Shown here one piece after another: positions 1 through 8,776 of a stretch of 11,281 nt of DNA. Numbering within the stretch: the stretch's first letter is position 1; every line of letters starts with the position of its first letter. The DNA comes from Podila epigama. Lineage: Eukaryota > Mortierellomycota > Mortierellomycetes > Mortierellales > Mortierellaceae. A program made the translations under genes and the position numbers. The stretch covers positions 4,588 to 15,868 of the forward strand of contig JAAAVE010000245.1 in the NCBI GenBank assembly GCA_015679605.1, given 5' to 3'. The notes under the pieces were generated by a model. The model was not told the DNA's origin. It saw only the letters and a program-made list of their open reading frames with translations, and ran no database searches.

Positions 1-243
1 TTTTTCATTCGTTTTTTTTTCTCCTCTTCTTTGCAATTTTAGCTCCTACATCCACGATTGCATCCATCTCTGGGCTACCACCTATCATTCATTCCATTCG
101 TCCACGTCAAGGTTATTGTCTGTTTTTTCCAGTAGAGCAGTCGAGAGAGATACGCAAACAAAGGTCGACTTGTCTCGTTTGCTTTTCTTCCCTTTTTTTT
201 TGTGCGTGAGTGTGTCTGTGTGTGAGTAGAAACGCTACTTCAG
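1..243 (+). promoter_or_regulatory. Upstream / 5' UTR region of the HIT-family gene
   Basis: No gene is visible here. The stretch is T-rich and pyrimidine-rich at its start, with a TG-rich tract (tgtgtctgtgtgtgag) shortly before the start codon. I see no convincing TATA box. The bases just before the ATG (tacttcag) look like a 3' splice site, so an intron in the 5' UTR is possible, but its donor cannot be fixed from this window. Confidence 0.4.
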
Positions 244-1611
244 ATGGAGATTCTCGCTTATGCCAAGGAGTGCTGGACAAGCCTGATATGTCGTCGTCCT
301 TGTCCGTTTTGTGAGATTGTGAGTGGAATCCGAACGGAGGATATACTCTACCAGGTAAGAAAATGCAGGCAGTCTATGTTGAGGGTGGAAGGTGTATTGA
401 AGGTGGATTCTCAGCAGGTTTAGGATGAAAATGAAGATTGTCCTGAATGATGCTGTGGGATATGCAGAGGAGGGGTTGAGATATTTTTGTATTTTCTTGT
501 AAGAGAAAGAAAGAAAGAAAAAAAAAAGCAAGAGAAGAAGGAAACAAGAGAAATGCATGCATGCAGTGCCCAACATGTTTTGTGTTCGTTCGTCACTCAA
601 CTCGCCCATGCGCGCCCCACAAGTTTCCCTTGAAAGAGGGAGAAGAAAAAAAAACCCCAAGAAAAAAGGCAGCAGGCAGTCACTTCGTACACACTGAGAT
701 CCATTTAATTATTTTGTGGATGGTCAGCTGAAAGACATGAGCATTGGGAGTGGACAAAGTTTTCAATAATTTGTATGAGCAAAAAAAATGTCTTCCGCAT
801 TCCCAAAAGTGAACCGAACATCATAAACAACAATCGTATTATGTACCCAGTAAAACAAGTAGCCATGTGAGCGAGGAAGTGTGTGGGGGCCCCGGTGCAA
901 TATCTAGCTATCTAGTGACAATACTCCTTATTTGCTTATTTGGGTATTGCAGGCATTCTTCTTACTAGGGGATGCACATGAACGGGGGGGGGGGAAGACG
1001 TTGTTGTTGTTGTTGTTGTTGTTGACATGTTGACCCACGGATGCAAAAAAGAACATGTTTGGCTCACTTTGCCCATGGATTTGTGTTCACCCTCTTTTTT
1101 GTCCTCTTTCTTTACAATGTTCATGCGTGCTCAAGGACGACGAGATCATGGCCTTCAACGATATTAGACCTGCAGCAGAGACACACATCCTCGTCATCCC
1201 CCAAAGACATGTTGTCAGTGTTCATACCGTCACCATCAATGAGTACCAGCTGCTCCTCCGCATGAAGGCCATTGCCATAGACCTCCTCAAGCAATCAGGG
1301 CACGACTCGGAGTCTTCAAAGTAAACCTTTTCTCATTTATTCGTTCGTTTCAAAACGCTCTTCTTGTACACACATTTACACGTTGTTCAGGAGATTCTAA
1401 TCAGTAGGGTAATGATAACTTGTCTGCGTCTAGGTTGGGCTTCCACATTCCTCCGTTCAACACTGTCAACCACCTCCATCTCCATGCCATTGGAGGCGAG
1501 TTCAAGTCTCCATTGCGTGAGAGCAAGTATGAGACTGGTAGAATTTATTACATGGAACTTTCCCAGCTTCTTGCGAAACTCGAGGCCTCAGGAGCATCGA
1601 AGGCCGCCTAA
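244..1611 (+). CDS. HIT-family (histidine triad) nucleotide-binding protein, HINT3-like
   Basis: Three exons are inferred: 244-354, 1136-1320 and 1434-1611 (474 nt, 157 residues). Intron 1 is gtaaga...aag (781 bp, phase 0). Intron 2 is gtaaac...ctag (113 bp, phase 2). The joined protein has a CPFC motif at residues 20-23, then DDEIMAFNDIRP and HILVIPQRH (about 38-62), which match the conserved N-terminal half of HINT proteins. The GFHIPPF segment followed by the triad HLHLHAI (His 112, 114, 116) closes the active site. HIT hydrolases act on nucleoside phosphoramidates and AMP-linked substrates; the GFHxPPF...HLHLH order is typical of the HINT3 branch rather than HINT1. The length suits a compact single-domain member. 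No signal peptide is seen, so a cytosolic or nuclear location is inferred. The gene is convergent with the sterol acyltransferase gene. The family call is firm; the exact substrate is unknown. Confidence 0.9.
355..1135 (+). other. Long first intron of the HIT-family gene
   Basis: This 781-bp stretch has a good donor (CCAG|GTAAGA) and an acceptor at 1134-1135 preceded by a pyrimidine tract. Splicing it out joins ILYQ directly to DDEIMAF, as in other HINT proteins, so no extra exon is needed inside. It contains a GAAA-rich tract near 505-530, a run of 11 G at about 984-994, and eight GTT units at about 1000-1023. Open frames on either strand inside it are low-complexity and resemble nothing I know. 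Confidence 0.75.
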
Positions 1612-1949
1612 GGAGTTTAGCTTGCCAAGACATCCGTACACACACGTACACTAGAATTTGCTCTTCCAATTGGACAATTGTATTTTTATTTTTTTTTCCT
1701 CTTTCTCTTTCTCTTTCTCTCCTTCTCTCCTTCACTCCTCTTTTTATTTTGTCAATCATGGTAACTAGTGACTATGTCGGTGCGCCGACTGGTGTGGTGT
1801 GGATGCCATAGTTGTAATAGACAGTTAACGAGTGTTTAAATGCACATCCATTCTCATAGAGTTGTCAATGTTAAATCATGAACACAAAACTTTTTTTTTT
1901 ATTCTAGCTCTACCCATTTAAAAATCGAAAAATCGAAAAAGAAAAAAGA
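1612..1949. terminator. Convergent 3' region between the HIT and SOAT genes
   Basis: No coding sequence is seen in these 338 bp. A CTTTCT-type pyrimidine repeat lies at about 1697-1735. On the - strand a canonical AATAAA occurs at 1903-1898, about 50 nt past the SOAT stop codon, and is the likely poly(A) signal for that gene. On the + strand no perfect AATAAA is seen for the HIT gene, so its 3' end is unassigned. Confidence 0.5.
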
Positions 1950-4258
1950 CTACGCGTAACAGTAGGCGATACCAAGCAACGGTGGGCCACAGAACATGGC
2001 AAGCCAAAAGGCGGCGTTGGCCAGTCGAGGCCTCTCGCGAATGTACCTGTGGTTGCCCATCCACATCAATGGCAGCTGGAACATTTGTAGTGCAAACAGG
2101 TACAGACGCACCTTGCGTGTCACAACCATCATCACTAGCTCGTGGACACACGACGACAAAAAGAACGTCATGAACGCCGCGTTCGATTTCGACAGGTTGA
2201 AGCTCTCGATGGACGAATCGTACACATGTCGCAGGAGGAAATGGTGTACTGGCTTATTCCACTTGCGCGCCCATTCATCAAAGCTCACACAGTTCCACCA
2301 GTCCTCGTAAAAGTTGCGGTCAGCAAATCGGCTAAGTTCTGCAAACGCATTGCAGATGCATTCAAAAATAATGTAGAAAATCATCAGGTAGTTCATCATG
2401 AAGGGTATCAAAAGCAGCTTCAGCGCTCGGAGTGGCGAAATACTCGAGTCAAACACCACCGGATAGATATAGTTTTCGGTCGTCAGGTAAAGTAGAGTAA
2501 ATGTTCCAAGCGTCGCCACCGACTTTTCAAACACGTACATCGGTCGAATTCTAGAAAAAAGATGAGAGTGCAAAATGTGAATGCGTGAGTTTGTGAGTGA
2601 GACTGGATAGAATAGGCCAGGATGAATGCTCTATTTCTTCCCCTGATTTTCAGATGCGAGTATTAAACCCCCCCCCCCCGGAGAGCCTTACTTGGATGTG
2701 CGTGGGTATTGAAGTTCATAAATCAAGGACGGTACGATAAGATAGTCGACAAAGTTGGCAATGGTGACGTTGGCAGGCCAGAGCTCGCCATTTTGAGTCT
2801 TGAGCTCGTACTTGAGTTCTTCAATCTCAGAAGCAAGTGTACCTGCATCGACAGCATGCGATCCACTCGGCAAGTCATGGAGAAGAGCAGCTGCCGCTTC
2901 CGATGCACGTCGATGCTGCGAGTCTAAAGTCGCCTGGTCCTGTTCGGTCGATGAAATATTGCCATTGTCATTCTCATCAGACGAGATATCATCAACAGTC
3001 TCAATGTCGTTCTTCTTGAGCGTCGCATAGATGGCCTCAGCCTTTTCAAGCTGAATGAGCTTCTCGGACAGCTCGCCGTTATAAGCGATATAAGAGTGGA
3101 TTTTCATCAACATGGTGATAGCATGCAGTGTGAAAAATCCTGATTGTACCCAAGGCCAATCTCTAATATATCGTCATTGGAGTAATCAAAAAAGACAGAT
3201 ATACATTGATAAATATTAGACGGCACCTTACAAATCAACACTCCTATTTACACAGAAGCAACGGGACAATGACAATAACAAAAAAAAAAAAAACACCAAA
3301 TAAAGCCTTTGCGCGTCAAGACGTACCTCCATATCGTCCAAGCAATGGCGCAGAGTAAAAAGAGCACCTGAATACAATGCTGAATCACCATGCCAGCAGC
3401 CTTGTAACGCAGCCAGCCCAGGGCAACGGCTTTGATCAGCAAAAAAGCCACGCCAGTTGATAGCACGAGACCGCCATCGCTAATTGCGAGTATGATGGCG
3501 TCCTGTGAAAAGGACGAGAACAGAGTGCCGCCAAAGGCTTTGCCCATGCGCGTCCACTCTTCGTCAAAAGTGATGAGGCCGTAAGCACCCATGACGATCC
3601 AAAACAAGGTGTGGAAACCGCGGAAAGGGTCCTGGTTCTTGGTAAGGGTCTCGGGGTCAAGGCGTGAGCTGCGAGCCTCGAATGTGGGACGACGGACCTT
3701 GCGTTTACGGATGGTGGTGGTAGTGGTCGAGATGGCCTGGTAGTTGCCCTCTGTTGAGCTTGAGGTTCCTGGGCTGGAAGTTTCCGATGAGGTTGATGTG
3801 ATTGAGTTGTTGCTGCTGCTAGCACTCAACAGTGATGATCCACCGAGCACTTGTGGTTTTTGGTTTTGTTGCTGTTGTGGTAATAATACTTCTTGTTGTT
3901 CATGTTGCTGCTGTGATTGAGCCTGTTTGTCGCGCACGGACTGATGCAGGGTTGCGAGGTTGTCCAGGTGTTTAAGGTCCTTGCCAAGATTCGCCAAGGT
4001 TGTAGTTTTTGTCGTGGTGGTCGTGGTGGTGGTCGTAGTAGTGGCATCGTCCAAGAGTTGCTGCTGCTTGGTCTTCATCGGTTCGTCACCATCGCTGGAC
4101 GAGTTGTCGAGACCAAGTGTGTGTCTACGCATATCAGAGGAAGAAGACAAAGTGTGCGTTGTGTCTGGATCTTGCTGACTAAAGGCGTTGCGGAGGTGGG
4201 CCGTGTCCGGAGGGGGAGTGAGAAGAATACTGGAAGATTCACTTTCCATTCTTGACAT
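1950..4258 (-). CDS. Sterol O-acyltransferase (ACAT/ARE type, MBOAT superfamily)
   Basis: The enzyme esterifies sterols with fatty acyl-CoA in the ER membrane, forming steryl esters for lipid droplets. Three exons are inferred: 4258-3327, 3162-2692 and 2550-1950 (2004 nt, 667 residues). The introns are GTACGT...TTAG (164 bp) and GTAAGG...CTAG (141 bp), both phase 2. Exon joins restore the family motifs IWR-DWPWVQSGFFTLH and YELQYPRTSKIRPMYVFEK. Residues 1-205 are a disordered Ser/Thr/Gln-rich extension with 11 consecutive Thr. DPFRGFHTLFW (210-220) starts the membrane core. The hallmark FYEDWWN lies at 548-554. Putative catalytic residues are Asn566 (in KWNKPVH) and His604 (in SSCVHELVM), with spacing close to that known in human SOAT1. 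Several hydrophobic membrane segments follow. Length is close to yeast ARE1/ARE2. The start is the first in-frame ATG; MESES nine bases downstream is an alternative. DGAT1 is the nearest other possibility, but YELQYPRT and FYEDWWN favour SOAT. Confidence 0.93.
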
Positions 4259-6143
4259 GCGACGTGATTCTGAGACGAAGTAATGAGATTGCTGGACAAT
4301 TGTGAATGCAAAATGACAAGAAAAAATGAAAAGAATGAGAACAGAAAAGAGGGAGCAAAGAAAGACAAAAAGAAAGAAGACGGCGGCGGCAATGAAAAAG
4401 GGGGAAAAAGAAGGTCAAATGGTCGATGGATGGATGTGACACTGGCAAGAACAAAAAGGCGAAAGGAGTTAGGAGACGACAAAATGGCTAGCTCGAAGGA
4501 TGCATGTGCATGTGTGATTGATACGACATTTGTATTGTGTGTGCGGTGTCTTTTTGGCTTCACAACACAAATATTTGGATGGATGGATGGATGGGGTATG
4601 TTGCAGAAAGTAAAAGTAAAGTAAAGGAAAAGCAAAGTACGTAATGTATGTAAAAGGATAGGAAAGCGAGAATGGATGAGCTTAAAAAAAATCGTTGTGT
4701 TCAAACAGTTAAACAGTGCACGAAATAAAAAGTATGGTGCACAAAGGGTCAGAAAAGCAAGAGAAAAAGAAAGAGAGAGAAAGAGAGCAGTGAGCATGAG
4801 CATGCACACAAGCATTAATGCATTAATCCAAGTACGTAAAAAGGCGGGATGAGACAAGAATGGGAATATTTCTGTAATCAGAAAATAATCGGTTAAAGTG
4901 AAAAAGTTGTTGTTATGGATTGCATGTGTTGCCCTGCCAAGAGTGCCAAGGTACGAACAGTAAGAAGATGTGTCTGTTGGATTGTGGATTGATTGTAGGA
5001 TGCGGATGTGTGTGTGGATGTGTATGTCTGGATGGATAACAGTGGTGTGGAAGTTGGATTTGTGCAGGATAAATATTTTACAAAGAATAATATGAAAATG
5101 GAATGTGGAAAAGAAAATGAAAATAAAGAAAAGGCGCTCTTTGGGTCGCCATTTTATGTCATTCTATGACTTTCACATTATCACAATGCCTTATTATTAC
5201 ACCTCCTTCACTTATTCACACTTTTATTTTAAACATACTCTACACGAGGCGTTGAGGCACCAAGTGGGTTCCTGACATGCATGCATCTTCGAGTTCACAA
5301 ATACTTTTGGTGAGCGTGCAACAAGGCGCAGTACCACAAAACAAAAAAAAAAAGTATCATTCGCACATGGGTACAAACACAAAAAGCATGGAAACACACA
5401 CATACACTCACATACTCATGTTGATCTCCAAGTGTTGCAAGGATGGATGGCAGTCGGTTCTTGACAAAAAAGCCCTTTCACTTCGGTACCAAATATCCGA
5501 ATTGTAGGATAAACGAATGTCCCAAATCGGGGGTTTTTTTCCACGACGTTCCGTCATCGATCGTCATCGGTCTAGTATTGGCCACGTCAAAGAGCTGCCC
5601 TGTGCTGATCATTTTACCAACTTACCGGCCTGCCTGCCTGCCTACTTTCCATGCCTACTTTGCCTGCCTACCTGCTTTATTAATGCAACGATTTCTCGTA
5701 GGTTCGGTTCAAGTCAGAACTTGCTCTATTCCCCTATCTTCATTCTGCAGCAATGGTACACAGGCAACAACAACAACAACAACAACATTTGTTCTTGCGA
5801 GCATTGTTCACCAAACCGTGCCTTGCATGGCCCAACGCCGAGGCATCAGAACACATTGCAGGGACGTGCAGATCAGACTCAATAATGCAGGGGAATCATG
5901 AAAAAGAACAAACAAACAGTCTACACTGTTACGACCAAATACATGTCCATCATACGACACATTTGTTGTGCTTGCCTTTGCCTCACCTCCTATATGCTAA
6001 GCTGAGAAGTAGGAAGGAGATACTATGGATGGCTCAAGAACCAACGACGCGATGGTCATTGGTGATCCACGCGTGACATACATGCGTGTACATCCAGTGT
6101 ACAGTTAGTTTATCGTAGGTTGATGCACCCGTAACATGGCCGA
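4259..6143. promoter_or_regulatory. Long spacer upstream of SOAT; promoter and 5' UTR plus repeats
   Basis: No supported gene is present. From about 4283 to 4860 the + strand is purine-rich (AAAGA/GAGA runs), so the SOAT sense strand is CT-rich, a common feature of fungal promoters. Repeats include GGAT/ATGG units at about 4577-4595, a CCTG tract at 5629-5643 and seven CAA units at about 5765-5787. Open frames on the + strand between 5277 and 6076 run through these repeats and show no family motifs. A short coding-like frame on the - strand (5612-5478) is discussed in the findings. Confidence 0.4.
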
Positions 6144-6272
6144 TCAACCTCGTACTATGGTATAGGCAAACACAAGCATGAACATTGTCCAAATGACGTT
6201 TGCGTTCTTGCGCAGCTCAATTTTTTCCGGCCGGTTTCCCAAAATAAGTCTCTTTGCATTGTTTCGATCCAT
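6144..6272 (-). CDS. Candidate 42-residue single-pass membrane micro-protein
   Basis: An ATG-to-TGA frame of 43 codons lies 66 nt downstream of the DUF1772 stop codon, on the same strand. The first half is strongly basic (MDRNNAKR, then RPEKIELRKNAN). It is followed by a hydrophobic stretch of about 15 residues, VIWTMFMLVFAYTIV, and a final RG. This is the usual layout of a tail-anchored or small inner-membrane protein, with positive charges on one flank. Codon use looks like that of the neighbours and no homopolymer drives the sequence. A GATAAA about 30 nt past the stop could serve as a poly(A) signal. I do not recognise the family. It could equally be chance within the DUF1772 3' UTR, an extra cistron on that mRNA, or the last exon of an undetected spliced gene. 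Confidence 0.4.
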   Translation of the reverse strand: MDRNNAKRLILGNRPEKIELRKNANVIWTMFMLVFAYTIVRG

Positions 6273-6338
6273 ACAAACGAGTGAGAAAAAAAAATAATCA
6301 TCAAAGCCAGAAAAAAACGTTTAATTGTATTTTCTTTT

Positions 6339-7014
6339 TTAAAAGGTAAAGACAAAGCCCTCTGCCTTGTCGGTGATGAGTGCATAGGTGGCCGAAAACA
6401 ATGCTGCAAATCCGAGCAAGGTATGGCCGGTGTGGATACGAGTCCAACGTCTAAGCAATGCATCAGCGTTACCATCGTCCTTGTTATGTTTGCGGATCTC
6501 GAGGAGCTTTTTGCTGACGGGGAAGAGGAGTAGGGTTGTGTAGGGAATCAACGAGGCCATGATCGCAGCACTGTACAAGTAAAATCGGTTCTCTGTCTGG
6601 TAAAAAAGTCCTGCTCCACTGATGGTTCCCAATGCGATCGTAGCCAATTGGGCGCCTAATCAAAAAAAAAAGTAGCAATATTGGAGTAGAACATGGACAA
6701 AGTAAGACTCTTGCCAAATAGGACTCACTTTTCACACACACGCATACGCACACCTAGGATGTAGACCGTAGGATGCTGTATATAAATTGCTCTTGCTAAT
6801 ACTGCAACCACGTACCCTTGACCTTGTGAAAAATCTCGGACCAGACAGCGACGGAACTGGCGGTGGAGAACTTTGTGAGGGCGGGCATCAGAGCGTGGGA
6901 GTAGAAGAAAGCACTGCCGCTGAAGATGCCGATGGAGGCGACAGTGATGAACTTGCCGGCCAGCAAGGTGTTAGAGTGAACACCAATTTGGTGAAAGTGG
7001 AACTGAAAAGACAT
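6339..7014 (-). CDS. DUF1772 (anthrone oxygenase-like) four-helix membrane protein
   Basis: Two exons are inferred: 7014-6816 and 6655-6339 (516 nt, 171 residues), joined across a 160-bp phase-1 intron (GTACGT...TTAG) that rebuilds KVKGAQLATIALG. Four hydrophobic segments are visible at about residues 21-41, 70-86, 92-112 and 143-161. The LLAGKF opening, the Gly-rich GTISGAG segment, and RRWTRIHTGHTLLGF before the last helix fit the DUF1772 family. Some fungal members of that family are anthrone oxidases in polyketide pathways; most are uncharacterised. Length matches the family. The start at 7014 (MSFQFHF) was chosen because upstream in-frame sequence is a low-complexity Phe/Ser-rich string with no family similarity. 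There is no polyketide synthase in the window, so a role in secondary metabolism is not supported. The gene is divergent from the Gln-rich protein gene. Confidence 0.8.
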
Positions 7015-7507
7015 TGGATCTGGTGGAGGTTTTGAGGTTTGGGAAAAAAGTGTAAAAATGTAAGAAAGGAAAAATGAAGCGGGAGAACAAGAAGGAAAAA
7101 AAAAAGTGAGCAAGCCGAACTGTGTTACGATGAAAAAGAAAGAGACAACAGGCATGGATCGAAAAATGGGCCAAGAGTCTTCTTTTCCCCAATTCCTCCC
7201 CACACATTCAAGTCAACGGTAACGCAACATTCATTATGACAGACAGATCTCGTGACTGCCCCAAGTGGTTCTTCTTTTTTGGGAAAGTGTTGGGAAGGGG
7301 GATGCCGACAAGAAACATTCTCACTTTTCTTCCCACCCATTCAACCAACCATCCATCCATCCATCCATCCATCCATCCATCCATCCATCCATTCATCCAT
7401 CCTTCATACGTACACTCGTTCCTTCCCTCCTTCCTTCCTTCCTTCCCCAACATCAACAAACTACCGCCTCATCAAAAACACTTGCAACAGCAGAAACAAA
7501 CAACAAG
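7015..7507. promoter_or_regulatory. Divergent promoter region between the DUF1772 and Gln/His-rich protein genes
   Basis: This 493-bp stretch separates two start codons that face away from each other. The part next to the DUF1772 start is pyrimidine-rich on that gene's sense strand. The part next to the + strand gene holds tetranucleotide repeats (annotated separately) and an A/C-rich leader ending caacaag before the ATG. I see no clear TATA box. Confidence 0.45.
7349..7446 (+). repeat. CCAT and CCTT tetranucleotide microsatellites
   Basis: About 11 uninterrupted CCAT units (7349-7392) are followed by an imperfect unit and then CCTT/CCCT-type repeats (about 7418-7446). They lie 60-160 bp upstream of the start codon at 7508, probably in the leader or core promoter. 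The unit length of four means the open frame running through the repeat would shift with every unit change, which argues against it being coding. Confidence 0.85.
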
Positions 7508-8776
7508 ATGGCCTCCATTATGCCGTTTCCTAATGTGGCGACACATCGTCGGTTGCCTCACCTTCAGAACTCTCCCAAAGAGCCTTCGCCCCAAAAGATT
7601 CCTCAACAGCAGCAACAGCAACAACAGCAACAACAGCAGGAACCTGTCGTTCACACCCTTCCAGCAACAGCAGCCAACCAAACAGATGGTACTTATCAAT
7701 TGACTGTAGGGCCACAGGACTCAAAGAAGCACCACAACTTACTGCAGCACAATAACTCAAACGGAGCCTCAGACAAGAAAGCTATTCAAGATGCTACTCA
7801 ACACAGCCCAGCTCAGAATGACCCAGCAACAAAGTTGTCGTCACAGTCAGCGTCGTCTACCCCTCGTCTCACTGGCACATCGCCCTCGTTGTCTTCGCAT
7901 GATTCCAAGATGATCAAGACGGCTATCTATGACGCCTTTGGAGTTCTCTATCATCCTTCATCCCATACCAAGCACTCTCTCTCTACAGCAGCTGTCGCCC
8001 TGCGGTCTGGCGATGCCACACCCCTTGTCGGTCTCTCTCCTGGGGGCTCACCATTATTACAGCCACAACAAGGCACCTCTGCACCAATCACACCATTGGA
8101 GCTTTCGGATGAGGCAACTGCTCCAGGATACTTTGGACTACAGACTTCATCGTCGACGAATACCTTGGGAGGGTCCCAACAATCATCTTCATCGACTACG
8201 CTTCATCTCCTGCACCATCCATACACCCACCACCGTCACCACCAACACCAGCACCAACAGCATGGACATAGCTTTAACCACCATCATCATACGTCAAGTC
8301 ATCTCAACCAGTCGTTTACAAGCCCTGACCAAAGTGGCGCCAATCGCTCAGGATTCAGCTCGCCTCGCACGTTATCGAGGCGGTCCTCGATCGATTCTTC
8401 CCTGAGTCCTGTGCAGCATCCTGTCCTCAGCTCCCTACAGTCACTCAGCATAACTCATCCGCCAACACATTACCATCCACATCTGGGTCATGATCTTGGT
8501 CACGACAAGGTTTCCATCGATAGCCCGACCATGACGACATCAATGACTGAAACAAAAGTGACTAAAGTCAATTCTCCGATGGTCATAGGCGCAGAACAAC
8601 AAGAGTCACTAAAGAATAAGCAGCAACAGCAACAGCAGCAGCACTCGGACGAGGCATCATCCGAGACGAATCCAGTCGCGGCAGCACCAACCTTGCCACC
8701 CGCAAAGCCAAGTCCGTTCCCAATGGACCAAGGCGACTCAATATCGCATTTTGGAAACGAACAAGGGTTGATCTAG
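7508..8776 (+). CDS. Hypothetical disordered Gln/His/Ser-rich protein
   Basis: This is a single-exon frame of 422 residues. I do not recognise the family. The start at 7508 has a favourable context (aagATGGc) and lies just after the repeat tract. An in-frame ATG at 7265 would add 81 residues made largely of translated CCAT/CCTT repeats and is rejected. The protein has 12 Gln at 33-44 and 7 Gln at 372-378. It also has a His-rich stretch at about 233-261 and many Ser-Pro/Thr-Pro sites. A basic phospho-site-like motif, SRRSSID, lies at about 290-296. A less biased island at about 132-170 (KMIKTAIYDAFGVLYHP) is the most likely conserved or structured part. No signal peptide or membrane segment is seen. 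A nuclear or signalling role would fit the composition but is only a guess. An AATAAA at 8853-8858 is a likely poly(A) signal. Confidence 0.7.
   Translation: MASIMPFPNVATHRRLPHLQNSPKEPSPQKIPQQQQQQQQQQQQEPVVHTLPATAANQTDGTYQLTVGPQDSKKHHNLLQHNNSNGASDKKAIQDATQHSPAQNDPATKLSSQSASSTPRLTGTSPSLSSHDSKMIKTAIYDAFGVLYHPSSHTKHSLSTAAVALRSGDATPLVGLSPGGSPLLQPQQGTSAPITPLELSDEATAPGYFGLQTSSSTNTLGGSQQSSSSTTLHLLHHPYTHHRHHQHQHQQHGHSFNHHHHTSSHLNQSFTSPDQSGANRSGFSSPRTLSRRSSIDSSLSPVQHPVLSSLQSLSITHPPTHYHPHLGHDLGHDKVSIDSPTMTTSMTETKVTKVNSPMVIGAEQQESLKNKQQQQQQQHSDEASSETNPVAAAPTLPPAKPSPFPMDQGDSISHFGNEQGLI
7596..7640 (+). repeat. CAG/CAA repeat encoding polyglutamine
   Basis: Mixed CAG and CAA codons encode 12 consecutive Gln near the N-terminus of the Gln/His-rich protein. 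A second tract of this kind lies at about 8620-8642. The interrupted codon mix suggests a tract that is stable but still prone to length change by in-frame units. Confidence 0.8.

Noticed and set aside
235-660. A 141-residue - strand frame overlapping HIT exon 1 and intron 1
   Set aside because: It is antisense to a well-supported exon and dominated by Phe/Leu/Ser low complexity.
4075-4857. A 260-residue open frame on the - strand overlapping SOAT exon 1 and its upstream region
   Set aside because: It is a Phe/Leu/Ser-rich translation of CT-rich DNA, in a different frame from the SOAT exon, with no family motifs.
5700-5720. A tRNA B-box-like sequence (ggttcaagtc)
   Set aside because: There is no matching A box or acceptor stem at the right spacing, so no tRNA fold can be drawn.
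5443-5901. A 152-residue + strand open frame in the SOAT-DUF1772 spacer
   Set aside because: It runs through the CCTG and CAA repeats and gives repeat-derived Cys/Leu/Pro and Thr runs, with no recognisable domain.
6787-7035. An acidic + strand frame across the DUF1772 first exon
   Set aside because: It is the antisense shadow of the supported DUF1772 exon.
7015-7203. An N-terminal extension of the DUF1772 protein in frame from 7203
   Set aside because: It is a Phe/Ser-rich pyrimidine-tract translation without family similarity. The start at 7014 gives the usual family length.
7208-7459. A - strand frame with repeated WMDG units
   Set aside because: It is the translated complement of the CCAT microsatellite, not a repeat protein.
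7265-7507. An upstream in-frame ATG that would extend the Gln/His-rich protein by 81 residues
   Set aside because: The extension is mainly translated tetranucleotide repeats (IHPS and SFLP units) and is probably leader or promoter sequence. The ATG at 7508 has a better context.
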